From the NCBI GenBank assembly GCA_943368475.1, contig CALRLF020000014.1, forward strand, positions 1 to 64,000: a stretch of 64,000 bases of DNA, in the 5' to 3' direction. The notes beneath the pieces were generated by a model. The model saw nothing but the letters and a program-made list of their open reading frames with translations. It did no database searches and had not been told where the DNA came from. Shown in pieces: positions 51,053 through 58,750 of the stretch (positions within the stretch are counted from its first letter, which is position 1; each line of letters starts with the position of its first letter). The position numbers and the translations under genes are program-made. The DNA is from UBA1930 sp943368475. GTDB lineage: Bacteria > Bacteroidota > Bacteroidia > Chitinophagales > Chitinophagaceae.

Positions 51053-52375
51053 ATGCTTAGAAAAAAAATTGGCTTCATTGCTTTACTTGTACTTATTTGT
51101 ACTTATGCATCAGCACAAAATGCTGCTGAAAGAGCCAAACAAAAAGCCAAAGACAAAGCCACCCAAAGAACTGAAACTAAAACCGATGAAGCAATTGATA
51201 AAGGCTTAGATGGTATTGAAAATGGTATTAAAGGACTCTTCAAAAAGAAAAAAAAGAAAACAGATAGTACCGAAAGCAAGGAAAAAGATACCACTAAACC
51301 AAGCGAATCAACAAAAAATACAGATAATACAAGCAACCCTTCTTCAACCAAGCAAGAAAGTAAGACCAGCTTTAAAAGTTATAGCAAGTACGATTTTATT
51401 GCTGGCGAAAAAGTGTTGTACTTCGAAAATTTTGAACGTCTTGACGTGGGTGATTTTCCAGCAGAATTTAATACCAATGCAAGTGGTGAAGTAGTAACCA
51501 TTGAAGGTAAAACAGATAAATGGTTAAACCTTACAAAAAATGGTTCTTTCGTACCTGAAAAAATCAACAATTTACCAGAAAATTTTACCCTAGAGTTTGA
51601 AGTAGGAATAGATGGTAATCCTTCTAATAACTACAGTGGATTAGGTTTAAATTTTACAACTATTGCCGAAGAATTGATGAAAGATATGTTTTTCTCAAAA
51701 GGCACTTCATTGGTGTATTTACATCCTGGTGCAGCACAAATTTCTATGGCAGTTTATCCAACTAATGGAACAGACATTTCAAATGATTTACCCATGCCAC
51801 AATGGAATGTAGAAGAAAATAGATTTGCCAAAATATCAGTATGGCGACAAAAAGGAAGATTACGATTGTATGTAAATGAAAATAAGCTATTAGATATACC
51901 GAGATTTTTTTCAGAAAATAAATCCTACAGTTTTGCATTTTTTAGAAACTACTTCAATGAATGCAGTCAATTTATTGGCAATATAAAATATGCCATTGGC
52001 TTACCCGATACCAGAAACAAATTAATTACCGAAGGTAAGTTTGTTACAACAGGTATTTTATTTGAATTTCAAAAAGCCAATGTAAAGCAAGAAAGCTTTG
52101 GCGTTATTAAAGAAATAGCAACTGTATTAAAAGAAAATGCAAGCTTAAAAGTGAAAGTTGTTGGGCATACCAGTAACGATGGAGATGCCAATGCAAACCT
52201 AACGCTATCTAAACAAAGAGCACTAGCAGTAAAAGAAATATTGGTAACCGAATTTGGTATTGAAGCCAGTCGTTTAGAAACAGATGGCAAAGGTGGTGCT
52301 GAACCTGTAGACAAAACAAATACCCCCACAGGAAAAGCCAATAACAGAAGAGTAGAATTTTTAAGCATTAAATAA
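51053..52375 (+). CDS. OmpA-family protein with lysine-rich linker and LamG-like middle domain
   Basis: A signal peptide (FIALLVLICTYASA) is followed by a charged Lys/Ser/Thr-rich helix and linker at about 23-115 (KGLFKKKKKKTDSTES). A concanavalin-like beta-sandwich lies at about 120-330 (VLYFENFERLDVGDFPAEFN ... GLGLNFTTI, RFAKISVWRQKGRLRLYVNENKLLDI). The OmpA peptidoglycan-binding domain is at about 340-440 (ILFEFQKANVKQESFGVIKEIA ... LSKQRALAVKEIL ... NNRRVEF). It anchors the outer layer to peptidoglycan and may sense or bind glycan. It is first gene of a three-gene exported operon next to the ECF sigma gene. Confidence 0.85.
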   Translation: MLRKKIGFIALLVLICTYASAQNAAERAKQKAKDKATQRTETKTDEAIDKGLDGIENGIKGLFKKKKKKTDSTESKEKDTTKPSESTKNTDNTSNPSSTKQESKTSFKSYSKYDFIAGEKVLYFENFERLDVGDFPAEFNTNASGEVVTIEGKTDKWLNLTKNGSFVPEKINNLPENFTLEFEVGIDGNPSNNYSGLGLNFTTIAEELMKDMFFSKGTSLVYLHPGAAQISMAVYPTNGTDISNDLPMPQWNVEENRFAKISVWRQKGRLRLYVNENKLLDIPRFFSENKSYSFAFFRNYFNECSQFIGNIKYAIGLPDTRNKLITEGKFVTTGILFEFQKANVKQESFGVIKEIATVLKENASLKVKVVGHTSNDGDANANLTLSKQRALAVKEILVTEFGIEASRLETDGKGGAEPVDKTNTPTGKANNRRVEFLSIK

Positions 52376-52384
52376 AATTATTGT

Positions 52385-53287
52385 ATGAAACTATTTTCGT
52401 TACTATACATATTTCTTTTTACAAGCTTAGTTGCACAAGCACAAATGCCTACTATAAATTGTGATTCTTTGCTCAAAGAATTTGATAAAGAAATTGCTCA
52501 AGCCAAAAAATCTGGCACCAATCCTAAGGATATTGAACAATTAGAAATTATAAAAAAACAGTTTATTGATAAGTATTGTAACAACAAAACTGAGCCAACA
52601 GTTAATAAGCCTAAAACGGCTGTTGGTTCATCAAGCAGCAATACTTTGGTAAAAGTTTTTACTGCTGCACATAAAATTACCATTACTTATAGTGGTGTTA
52701 CAAAAGAGGAAACGCAAAAGGGTACAATTGCCTATTTCATTGAGAAAAATGGCAAAAGTATTTTACTAAATGAAACTTCATTTAGTAACAATAAAGAACT
52801 TCAAAATAGTTTTTTAAATGAGGAAGATGGCAAACTAGATGCTTGGGTGATGAATGATGATGGCTCTAACATACTTTTTGTAACTACCAAAGAAGAAGGT
52901 AAAATTAGCATGCAACAAAAACTACCCGGTGGGCTAAACAACAACGAGCAAGCTACCATTAAAGTGAAAAACTTAAATACAACTAAAAAAATTGCTGGTT
53001 ACGATTGTACACTTTACAATATTCAAAGCAATAATGGTGGCGAACAAGTAAATTTCAATTGTTGGATTACCAATAAAGATTTTCCCATTGCAGCTCCAAC
53101 AAAAGTACTATTCCCCATTTATACTGCTCAACTACTACAAATACCTAATGCAGGTAAACGTGTTGCTTTAAGTGTAGAAGGCATGAGTGGCAGTGAAAAA
53201 TTTAATTATACTATTCAATCTATAGAAACCAACAATCAACAATTTTCTTTCAATGGTTATAAGCCAATGAATATTCCTAGTTATTAA
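52385..53287 (+). CDS. Secreted DUF4412-like protein, 300 aa
   Basis: A signal peptide (MKLFSLLYIFLFTSLVAQAQ) is followed by a short helical, cysteine-bearing N-terminal part, a Ser/Thr-Pro linker, and a beta-rich domain at about 90-300. The pattern KKIAGYDCTLYNIQSNNGGEQVNFNCWITNKDFP matches the end of DUF4412-type proteins (KIAGY...WVT). From that resemblance a lipid- or ligand-binding outer-membrane-associated role is possible, but none is established. It lies 9 bases after the OmpA-like gene and 11 bases before the T9SS-tail gene. Confidence 0.7.
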   Translation: MKLFSLLYIFLFTSLVAQAQMPTINCDSLLKEFDKEIAQAKKSGTNPKDIEQLEIIKKQFIDKYCNNKTEPTVNKPKTAVGSSSSNTLVKVFTAAHKITITYSGVTKEETQKGTIAYFIEKNGKSILLNETSFSNNKELQNSFLNEEDGKLDAWVMNDDGSNILFVTTKEEGKISMQQKLPGGLNNNEQATIKVKNLNTTKKIAGYDCTLYNIQSNNGGEQVNFNCWITNKDFPIAAPTKVLFPIYTAQLLQIPNAGKRVALSVEGMSGSEKFNYTIQSIETNNQQFSFNGYKPMNIPSY

Positions 53288-53298
53288 AAAAATATATC

Positions 53299-55260
53299 AT
53301 GAAAAATATTATAGCTATTTTAATATTAATTACTCAATTCTATTCCAACGTATATAGTCAAGCTAGTTTTACCAAACTAGATATTGCAACAGGTAGTAGT
53401 AGTGCTACTCCACGAAAGTTTATTGAATACAACAATCAACTCTATTTTACAGCAATTGGCAATAATGTAAGTGGCATTGGCGATGAGTTGTATGTTACTA
53501 ATGGTACACAAACAGGTACTCAATTAGTAAGTAATATAAACCCTTCATTTGGTGCAAGCAGTTCACCAGAAAATTTAACTATTTATAATAATGAATTATA
53601 CTTTTCTGCTTTTACTAATACCAATGGAAGAGAGTTGTATAAAACCAATGGTACAACTGTTACTTTGGTAAAAGATATTGCTGTTGGGACAGAAGATGGA
53701 ATTGAAAATTCTACATTTATTGAACTAAACGGTTTGTTGTATTTCTTTGCTCAAGATACTGCTGGTACTGGTTTTGATTTATGGCGTACCGATGGTACAA
53801 CAAATGGTACTGTTAAAATGGTGAACCATAATTCTAATAGTATTGCTGGTAATAAACTATATTTTAGAAAACTAAACAATGAATTATACTTTCTTGCTCA
53901 AGATATGAATGACGTTACAGTTGGTATTGAATTGTATAAATACAGTCCCACTAATAATACTATAAGTTTGGTACTAGATGTTGTTGCTGGTAATGGTCAA
54001 ACATCAACATTTAGTTATGGTTTTTTTACTGTTTTTGATAATAAACTATTTTTTGTAGCTGAGGGTAAACTAAGATATACTGATGGCACAACCACATCAA
54101 TTGTAACCAATGGAGCAAGTAATATTACTGACTATTTTAAACTTAAAGTATTAAATAGTCAATTAATTTTCATTGCAAATTCTAGCAATAACGGTAGTCA
54201 TGATATTTATAAATGCACTTACGATAATATATTGACTAATTACAAAATAGATTTAGTATACAACTTTATTCAAACAGCTAACCTTCCATTTGCATCTCCC
54301 TCTAGCGACGATGGCTTTGAAGCATTTACTGAAGTCAATAATAAATTATACTTTGCTGCTAGAGAATCTAGTTCTCCAAATGCAGGTGTAGTTTTCCAAA
54401 TTTATGCTACCGATGGTATAACAACCAATGTAGCTGTACCAATTACCTACACAGGCTCACCATCTGTAAGATCAATTATTTTTATTACTGCTGTACAGGG
54501 TAAATTATATTACCAAAGTTCTGGCACTAATAGTCCCGATCAATTGTGGGAGGCAAATCCAACAACAGGCACATATACCCAATTAACCAATTATACCCCA
54601 CAAAGTAATGTACCAGAACAAGTATTTAATAGACCCATGTTTGTATTTAAAAACGAACTGTATTTTGAAGCACAAAAAAGTGGAGATGGATATGAATTAT
54701 GGAAAATAAATAACACAACATTACCTTCTTACTGTCATTCGTTTACTGGAAAAATAAGCAATCAAAAAATTAATTTGCAATGGACAATAAGCAATCAAAT
54801 TAATACACAACAGTTTAATATTGAAAAAAGTACAGATGGAATTAATTTTATAACCATCAATACTTTACCTGCTGCAATTAATAGAGTTGAACAAATTACA
54901 TACAGTTATACTGACGAAATACCAACTGATAATTTTGTTTATTATAGAATTAAACAAATAGATAAAGACGGTACATGGATGTATTTATGTAACACTGTAA
55001 AAATGTCGAATTCAAGCCAATTAAAAGAGTGTAGTATTTTTCCAAACCCAGCTAATAAAATTGTAAATGTTCAACTACCTACTCATTTAATAAATGCAAC
55101 AATTTATATACTTAATACCAGTGGTCAATTGGTTTATAGTCAAAAAGCAACAGCAATTAATCAAATAATTAATGTTAGCAAATTAAATAACGGAACTTAC
55201 TATATACAAATAACAAAGCAAAATATTAAGCAGCTTAAACAATTGATAATTCAACATTAA
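53299..55260 (+). CDS. ELWxxDGT-repeat surface protein with T9SS sorting domain
   Basis: The protein of 653 residues has a signal peptide (IAILILITQFYSNVYSQ) and then a series of about ten imperfect repeats of the ELWxTDGT type (GDELYVTNGTQTGT, GRELYKTNGTTVT, FDLWRTDGTTNGTVKM, YELWKINNTTLPS), likely a beta-propeller. A fibronectin-like segment (FNIEKSTDGINF ... YYRIKQIDKDG) follows. A type A T9SS tail begins at SIFPNPANKIVNVQLP. It is therefore exported to the cell surface by the type IX system. Its place in the ECF-linked operon makes it a candidate product of that regulon. Confidence 0.88.
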   Translation: MKNIIAILILITQFYSNVYSQASFTKLDIATGSSSATPRKFIEYNNQLYFTAIGNNVSGIGDELYVTNGTQTGTQLVSNINPSFGASSSPENLTIYNNELYFSAFTNTNGRELYKTNGTTVTLVKDIAVGTEDGIENSTFIELNGLLYFFAQDTAGTGFDLWRTDGTTNGTVKMVNHNSNSIAGNKLYFRKLNNELYFLAQDMNDVTVGIELYKYSPTNNTISLVLDVVAGNGQTSTFSYGFFTVFDNKLFFVAEGKLRYTDGTTTSIVTNGASNITDYFKLKVLNSQLIFIANSSNNGSHDIYKCTYDNILTNYKIDLVYNFIQTANLPFASPSSDDGFEAFTEVNNKLYFAARESSSPNAGVVFQIYATDGITTNVAVPITYTGSPSVRSIIFITAVQGKLYYQSSGTNSPDQLWEANPTTGTYTQLTNYTPQSNVPEQVFNRPMFVFKNELYFEAQKSGDGYELWKINNTTLPSYCHSFTGKISNQKINLQWTISNQINTQQFNIEKSTDGINFITINTLPAAINRVEQITYSYTDEIPTDNFVYYRIKQIDKDGTWMYLCNTVKMSNSSQLKECSIFPNPANKIVNVQLPTHLINATIYILNTSGQLVYSQKATAINQIINVSKLNNGTYYIQITKQNIKQLKQLIIQH

Positions 55261-55396
55261 TTGTTTGAAAAAAGTATCTATCAAATTATTCAATGAGTAA
55301 AATATAACTGAGGTTACTTAAGAAGTATTTCTTGTTATGGGGGTCGCCAGCTACAGCAATGTACTGGCTTCTTTGTTTTACAGCTACCTTTGCAGC

Positions 55397-56005
55397 ATGT
55401 TATTGCACATACATCCAGATAACCCCAATCCACGAAACGTAAAAGCAGTTGTTGAGTGTTTACTCGATGGAGGTGTAATTATTTACCCAACTGATACCAT
55501 TTATGGTTTGGGTTGCGATATTTTTCAGCACAAAGCAATTGAAAAAATTGCTAGGATTAAAAATGTAGATCCTGCTAAAGCCCAATTAAGTTTTGTTTGC
55601 TACGACTTAAGCGATTTAAGCAAATACACTAAATCCATTTCAACACCATTGTATCGTTTGCTAAAAAATTATTTGCCCGGAGCATTCACTTTTATTTTAC
55701 CTGCAAGTAAAGAGGTTCCTAAAATTTTAAACAGTAAAAAAAATACCATTGGTTTACGTGTGCCCGATAATAATATTGCCAGAACGATTGTAAAAGAATT
55801 GAATCATCCGGTTTTATCTGCCTCATTGCCAGGAGAAATGGTTGAAGAATACACAGACCCTGAACTGATTTACGAAAACTTTAAAAATCAAGTAGATATA
55901 GTGGTGAATGGTGGAATTGGTGGAATGACGCCATCTACAATTGTTGACTGTACCAATGAACCTTATACATTAATAAGGCAAGGGCTAGGAATTTGGGATG
56001 AATAA
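55397..56005 (+). CDS. L-threonylcarbamoyladenylate synthase (YrdC/Sua5 domain)
   Basis: I chose the ATG at 55397 (MLLHIHPDNPNPRNVKAVVECLLDGGVIIYPTDTIYGLGCD), which is the normal YrdC start. The enzyme condenses threonine, bicarbonate and ATP to threonylcarbamoyl-AMP for the t6A modification of tRNAs reading ANN codons. Motifs are PTDTIYGLGCD, KxxxRPK-like IARIKNVDPAKAQLSFVC, and the G-rich TIGLRVPD region with PSTIVD near the end. The protein of 202 residues lacks the Sua5 C-terminal domain. A hairpin terminator follows. Confidence 0.93.
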   Translation: MLLHIHPDNPNPRNVKAVVECLLDGGVIIYPTDTIYGLGCDIFQHKAIEKIARIKNVDPAKAQLSFVCYDLSDLSKYTKSISTPLYRLLKNYLPGAFTFILPASKEVPKILNSKKNTIGLRVPDNNIARTIVKELNHPVLSASLPGEMVEEYTDPELIYENFKNQVDIVVNGGIGGMTPSTIVDCTNEPYTLIRQGLGIWDE

Positions 56006-56129
56006 GCTACTTTCTGGGATAAAGCAACATTTAGTAAATTAAAAACCACTTTTCACAAAATTTGATTGGAAATAATGGCAAATATTATTTACTTTGTTTC
56101 ACTTTCAATTGGGGGATTGAAGTAACCTT

Positions 56130-56166
56130 GGCTGTGTAATTCATTTTACACAGCCTTTTTTATTTC
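56130..56166. terminator. Strong terminator between convergent genes
   Basis: A perfect 10-bp stem (GGCTGTGTAA at 56130-56139, complement at 56146-56155) with a 6-base loop is followed by TTTTTTATTTCT. It serves the YrdC-type gene and may end RNase HII transcripts as well. Confidence 0.9.
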
Positions 56167-56182
56167 TACATGAGCTTTTTAT

Positions 56183-56782
56183 TCAAAATAATTTGATTTG
56201 CTTGGGCAAAATGGCAAAACTTTTTCTATGATACTTGCACAGCCCAATTGCTTCTATTGCTTTTCTATGAATTGCTGTTCCATAGCCTTTATTTTTATCC
56301 CATCCATAAGCAGGAAACTCATTATGTAATTGCTGCATATACTCATCTCTGTAGGTTTTAGCCAAAATACTTGCTGCTGCAATTGAAGCATATTTGCCAT
56401 CGCCTTTAATAATACAATGATGAGGCACTTTTTGATAAGGAATAAAACGATTGCCATCTATCAACAACAATTTTGGCCGTTTATTTAGTCGGTCAATTGC
56501 CAAATGCATGGCTTTAAAAGATGCTTTTAAAATGTTGATTTGGTCTATCTCATTATTATCAACCATTTCAACTGCAAAGCTTAGTGCGTTTCGTTCAATA
56601 AATAAACGCAATTCGTTTCTATCTTTTTCTTTTACCTGTTTACTGTCGTTGAGTAATGGATGATAAAATTTTTTTGATAAAATAACTGCTGCTGCAAAAA
56701 CTGGACCTGCATAACAACCACGGCCAGCTTCGTCGCAGCCAGCTTCTACTACTTTGGTTTGATAAAATAGTTCTAATGCCAT
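56183..56782 (-). CDS. rnhB: Ribonuclease HII
   Basis: This enzyme cleaves the RNA strand of RNA-DNA hybrids and single ribonucleotides in DNA. The acidic active site starts with D17-E18 in CDEAGRGCYAGPVFAAAVIL. Further motifs are LNDSKQVKEKDRNELR, LLIDGNRFIPY, KGDGKYASIAAASILAKTYRDEYM and YGWDKNKGYGTAIHRKAI. The 199-residue length is typical. It is divergent from the heme A synthase gene, and a repetitive element lies in between. Confidence 0.97.
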   Translation of the reverse strand: MALELFYQTKVVEAGCDEAGRGCYAGPVFAAAVILSKKFYHPLLNDSKQVKEKDRNELRLFIERNALSFAVEMVDNNEIDQINILKASFKAMHLAIDRLNKRPKLLLIDGNRFIPYQKVPHHCIIKGDGKYASIAAASILAKTYRDEYMQQLHNEFPAYGWDKNKGYGTAIHRKAIEAIGLCKYHRKSFAILPKQIKLF

Positions 56783-56802
56783 TGTTGAATAAAGTTATAC
56801 TG

Positions 56803-56856
56803 TACAAGGGTGCGACGCAACTGAAGCCCAATTTATTTTCTGTTGCTGGTAACAAA
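56803..56856 (+). repeat. GTGCGACGCAAC intergenic element, copy 2
   Basis: Bases 56803-56821 (TACAAGGGTGCGACGCAAC) match 34376-34394 with one difference, and the similarity resumes in CTGTTGCTGGTAACAAAA. The copy runs inside the upstream open frame of the heme A synthase gene and supports the later start chosen there. Confidence 0.6.
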
Positions 56857-56946
56857 ACAATCTTTTGTGGTGAATATGAAAAAACAAAAACTTTATGCTT
56901 GATTGCATGTTTTACATTTGCACATTCATTTATTAAAGCTGATGTT

Positions 56947-57987
56947 ATGACTGCAGAAGAACGTAAAACAAAGGTGGTTGCCAACTGGATTTTTTTAGGT
57001 GTTGGCATGTTAATAATACAAGTTTTATTGGGTGGTATTACTCGTTTAACAGGCAGTGGGTTAAGTATTACTGAATGGAAACCCATTATGGGTGCATTGC
57101 CACCAACCAATGAAATGCAATGGCAGCAAGCATTTGAGCAATATCAAACAATTGCTCAGTATAAATATTTAAATACCCATTTTACAGTAAGTGACTTTAA
57201 ATTTATCTTTTTTTGGGAGTGGTTTCATCGTTTATGGGCAAGGTTTATTGGGGTGGTTTTTTTAATTCCGTTTATATATTTTATTATTAAAGGATACATT
57301 AAAAAGTGGATGGTTAACCCCTTAATAATTTTGTTTTTATTGGGTGCATTACAAGGTGCAATTGGTTGGATTATGGTGCAAAGTGGTTTAAACGATAACG
57401 ATTTATATGTGAGCCACATTCGTTTAGCCATACATTTTGTGAGTGCAATGGTCTTAATTAGTTATGCATTAATATTTGGTTTAATGTTGGTGGTAAAACC
57501 TGAACAAAGAGTACAACAATCCGTTCTTAAAAAAGCATTGCTATGGATGATTGTATTGCTTACAGTTCAACTTTTTTATGGGGCTTTTATGGCTGGTTTA
57601 AAAGCTGCAAACGCTGCACCTACTTGGCCAACTATAAATGGAATGATTGTTCCCGATGTGTTGAGTAATGTTTTTCATGATAGAATTACCATTCATTTTA
57701 TTCATAGAACATTGGCGTATGTTTTGGCAGCAGTGGTTATTTGGTGGTGGTTAAAAGCAAAAATTATAGTTACATCTACAGCTTTTAATAAAGTGAAACA
57801 TTGGGCTTTTATTTTAGTGCTGTTGCAAATAAGTTTGGGTGTACTTAGCGTATTAACAAGTCCAGGAATTAAGCCAGGTCATTTTGGTTTATTTGAATGG
57901 ATGGCACAATTACACCAGTTGGTTGGTATGTTGTTACTGCTTGCTATGATTGCACAACTATATGTTTTACGCTTTAACAAAAGCTAA
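56947..57987 (+). CDS. ctaA: Heme A synthase (COX15/CtaA)
   Basis: This membrane enzyme oxidises the C8 methyl of heme O to a formyl group, giving heme A for aa3-type oxidases. I chose the ATG at 56947 (MTAEERKTKVVANWIFLGV), since the open frame upstream consists of a repeat. The protein of 346 residues has eight membrane helices with heme-ligand histidines (FFWEWFHRLWAR, YVSHIRLAIHF, IHFIHRTLAYV, MAQLHQLVGM). It carries the proteobacterial/mitochondrial-type GGITRLTGSGLSITEWKPIMGALPP motif. Cytochrome oxidase genes are not in the window. Confidence 0.95.
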   Translation: MTAEERKTKVVANWIFLGVGMLIIQVLLGGITRLTGSGLSITEWKPIMGALPPTNEMQWQQAFEQYQTIAQYKYLNTHFTVSDFKFIFFWEWFHRLWARFIGVVFLIPFIYFIIKGYIKKWMVNPLIILFLLGALQGAIGWIMVQSGLNDNDLYVSHIRLAIHFVSAMVLISYALIFGLMLVVKPEQRVQQSVLKKALLWMIVLLTVQLFYGAFMAGLKAANAAPTWPTINGMIVPDVLSNVFHDRITIHFIHRTLAYVLAAVVIWWWLKAKIIVTSTAFNKVKHWAFILVLLQISLGVLSVLTSPGIKPGHFGLFEWMAQLHQLVGMLLLLAMIAQLYVLRFNKS

Positions 57988-58031
57988 TTTTTATTGCTGC
58001 AAATATTGCTGTAACTTTTGATGGTAAAGCA

Positions 58032-58736
58032 ATGGTTATGCAAACGTTTGTAAGTTCTATTTCAGGAAAATCTTTTTCAAATAGTGAAAAAATTACTGGT
58101 GCTGCTATACGAAATTGTATTGTAGAAGAGATTAAAAAAGCACATCCTAAGTTTACAGAAACCAGTGTAATAAGTGTACAGGAGGTAGATGAATTTAGAC
58201 AAAAGTATATTCAAAATTCATTAACCAAAGAACTGGGCGATTTAGATACGCTAGAAAAAAAAGTGCTGGAACATTTGCAGAAAAATGAACTCATTTCCGA
58301 TCATTTGAATGAAGACAATACAGCCGATTTAACATTAAGCCAACGTTGGGCTGATAACGTAGCTGCTTTTGGTGGCAGTTGGCGTTTTATTATTTTATTT
58401 GCCATTATTATTTTTATTTGGATTGTTTTGAATGTTGTTGTGTTGGTGAATAAACCATTCGATGCCTATCCTTTTATTTTATTAAACCTTATTCTTTCTT
58501 GTGTAGCAGCATTGCAGGCTCCTGTTATTATGATGAGCCAAAACCGGCAGGAAGAAAAAGACAGAGAACGTTCGAAAAACGATTACATGATTAACCTTAA
58601 AAGTGAAATGGAAATAAGAATGCTGCATGAAAAAATAGATCATTTAATTGTACATCAGCAAAAGCATTTAATGGAAATTCAGCAAGTGCAAATTGATATG
58701 ATGAATGACATAATGCAGCGTTTACCTTTAAAATAA
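58032..58736 (+). CDS. DUF1003 family membrane protein
   Basis: The protein of 234 residues has the DUF1003 core LSQRWADNVAAFGGSWRFIILFAIIIFIWIVLN ... FDAYPFILLNLILSCVAALQAPVIMMSQNRQEEKDRERSKNDY, i.e. two membrane helices with a conserved soluble link, followed by a coiled-coil-like tail. It also has an N-terminal soluble part with FSNSEKITGAAIR. The function of the family is not known. The tail, rich in M/E/K/H, may oligomerise. It lies 14 bases before the patatin-like gene and is probably co-transcribed. Confidence 0.85.
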   Translation: MVMQTFVSSISGKSFSNSEKITGAAIRNCIVEEIKKAHPKFTETSVISVQEVDEFRQKYIQNSLTKELGDLDTLEKKVLEHLQKNELISDHLNEDNTADLTLSQRWADNVAAFGGSWRFIILFAIIIFIWIVLNVVVLVNKPFDAYPFILLNLILSCVAALQAPVIMMSQNRQEEKDRERSKNDYMINLKSEMEIRMLHEKIDHLIVHQQKHLMEIQQVQIDMMNDIMQRLPLK

Positions 58737-58750
58737 AATCAATAAGCCAT

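Noticed and set aside
51241..51260. A-rich run (KKKKKK codons) as a phase-variation tract in the OmpA-like gene
   Set aside because: The longest uninterrupted A run is about seven bases, with G interruptions, which is too short to argue for slipped-strand switching.
46799..55260. Classification of the CHAT region as a type III-E CRISPR (Craspase) or other known CHAT defence system
   Set aside because: No Cas gene, CRISPR array, gasdermin or effector gene is present, and the CHAT protein carries export signals, which those cytoplasmic systems lack.
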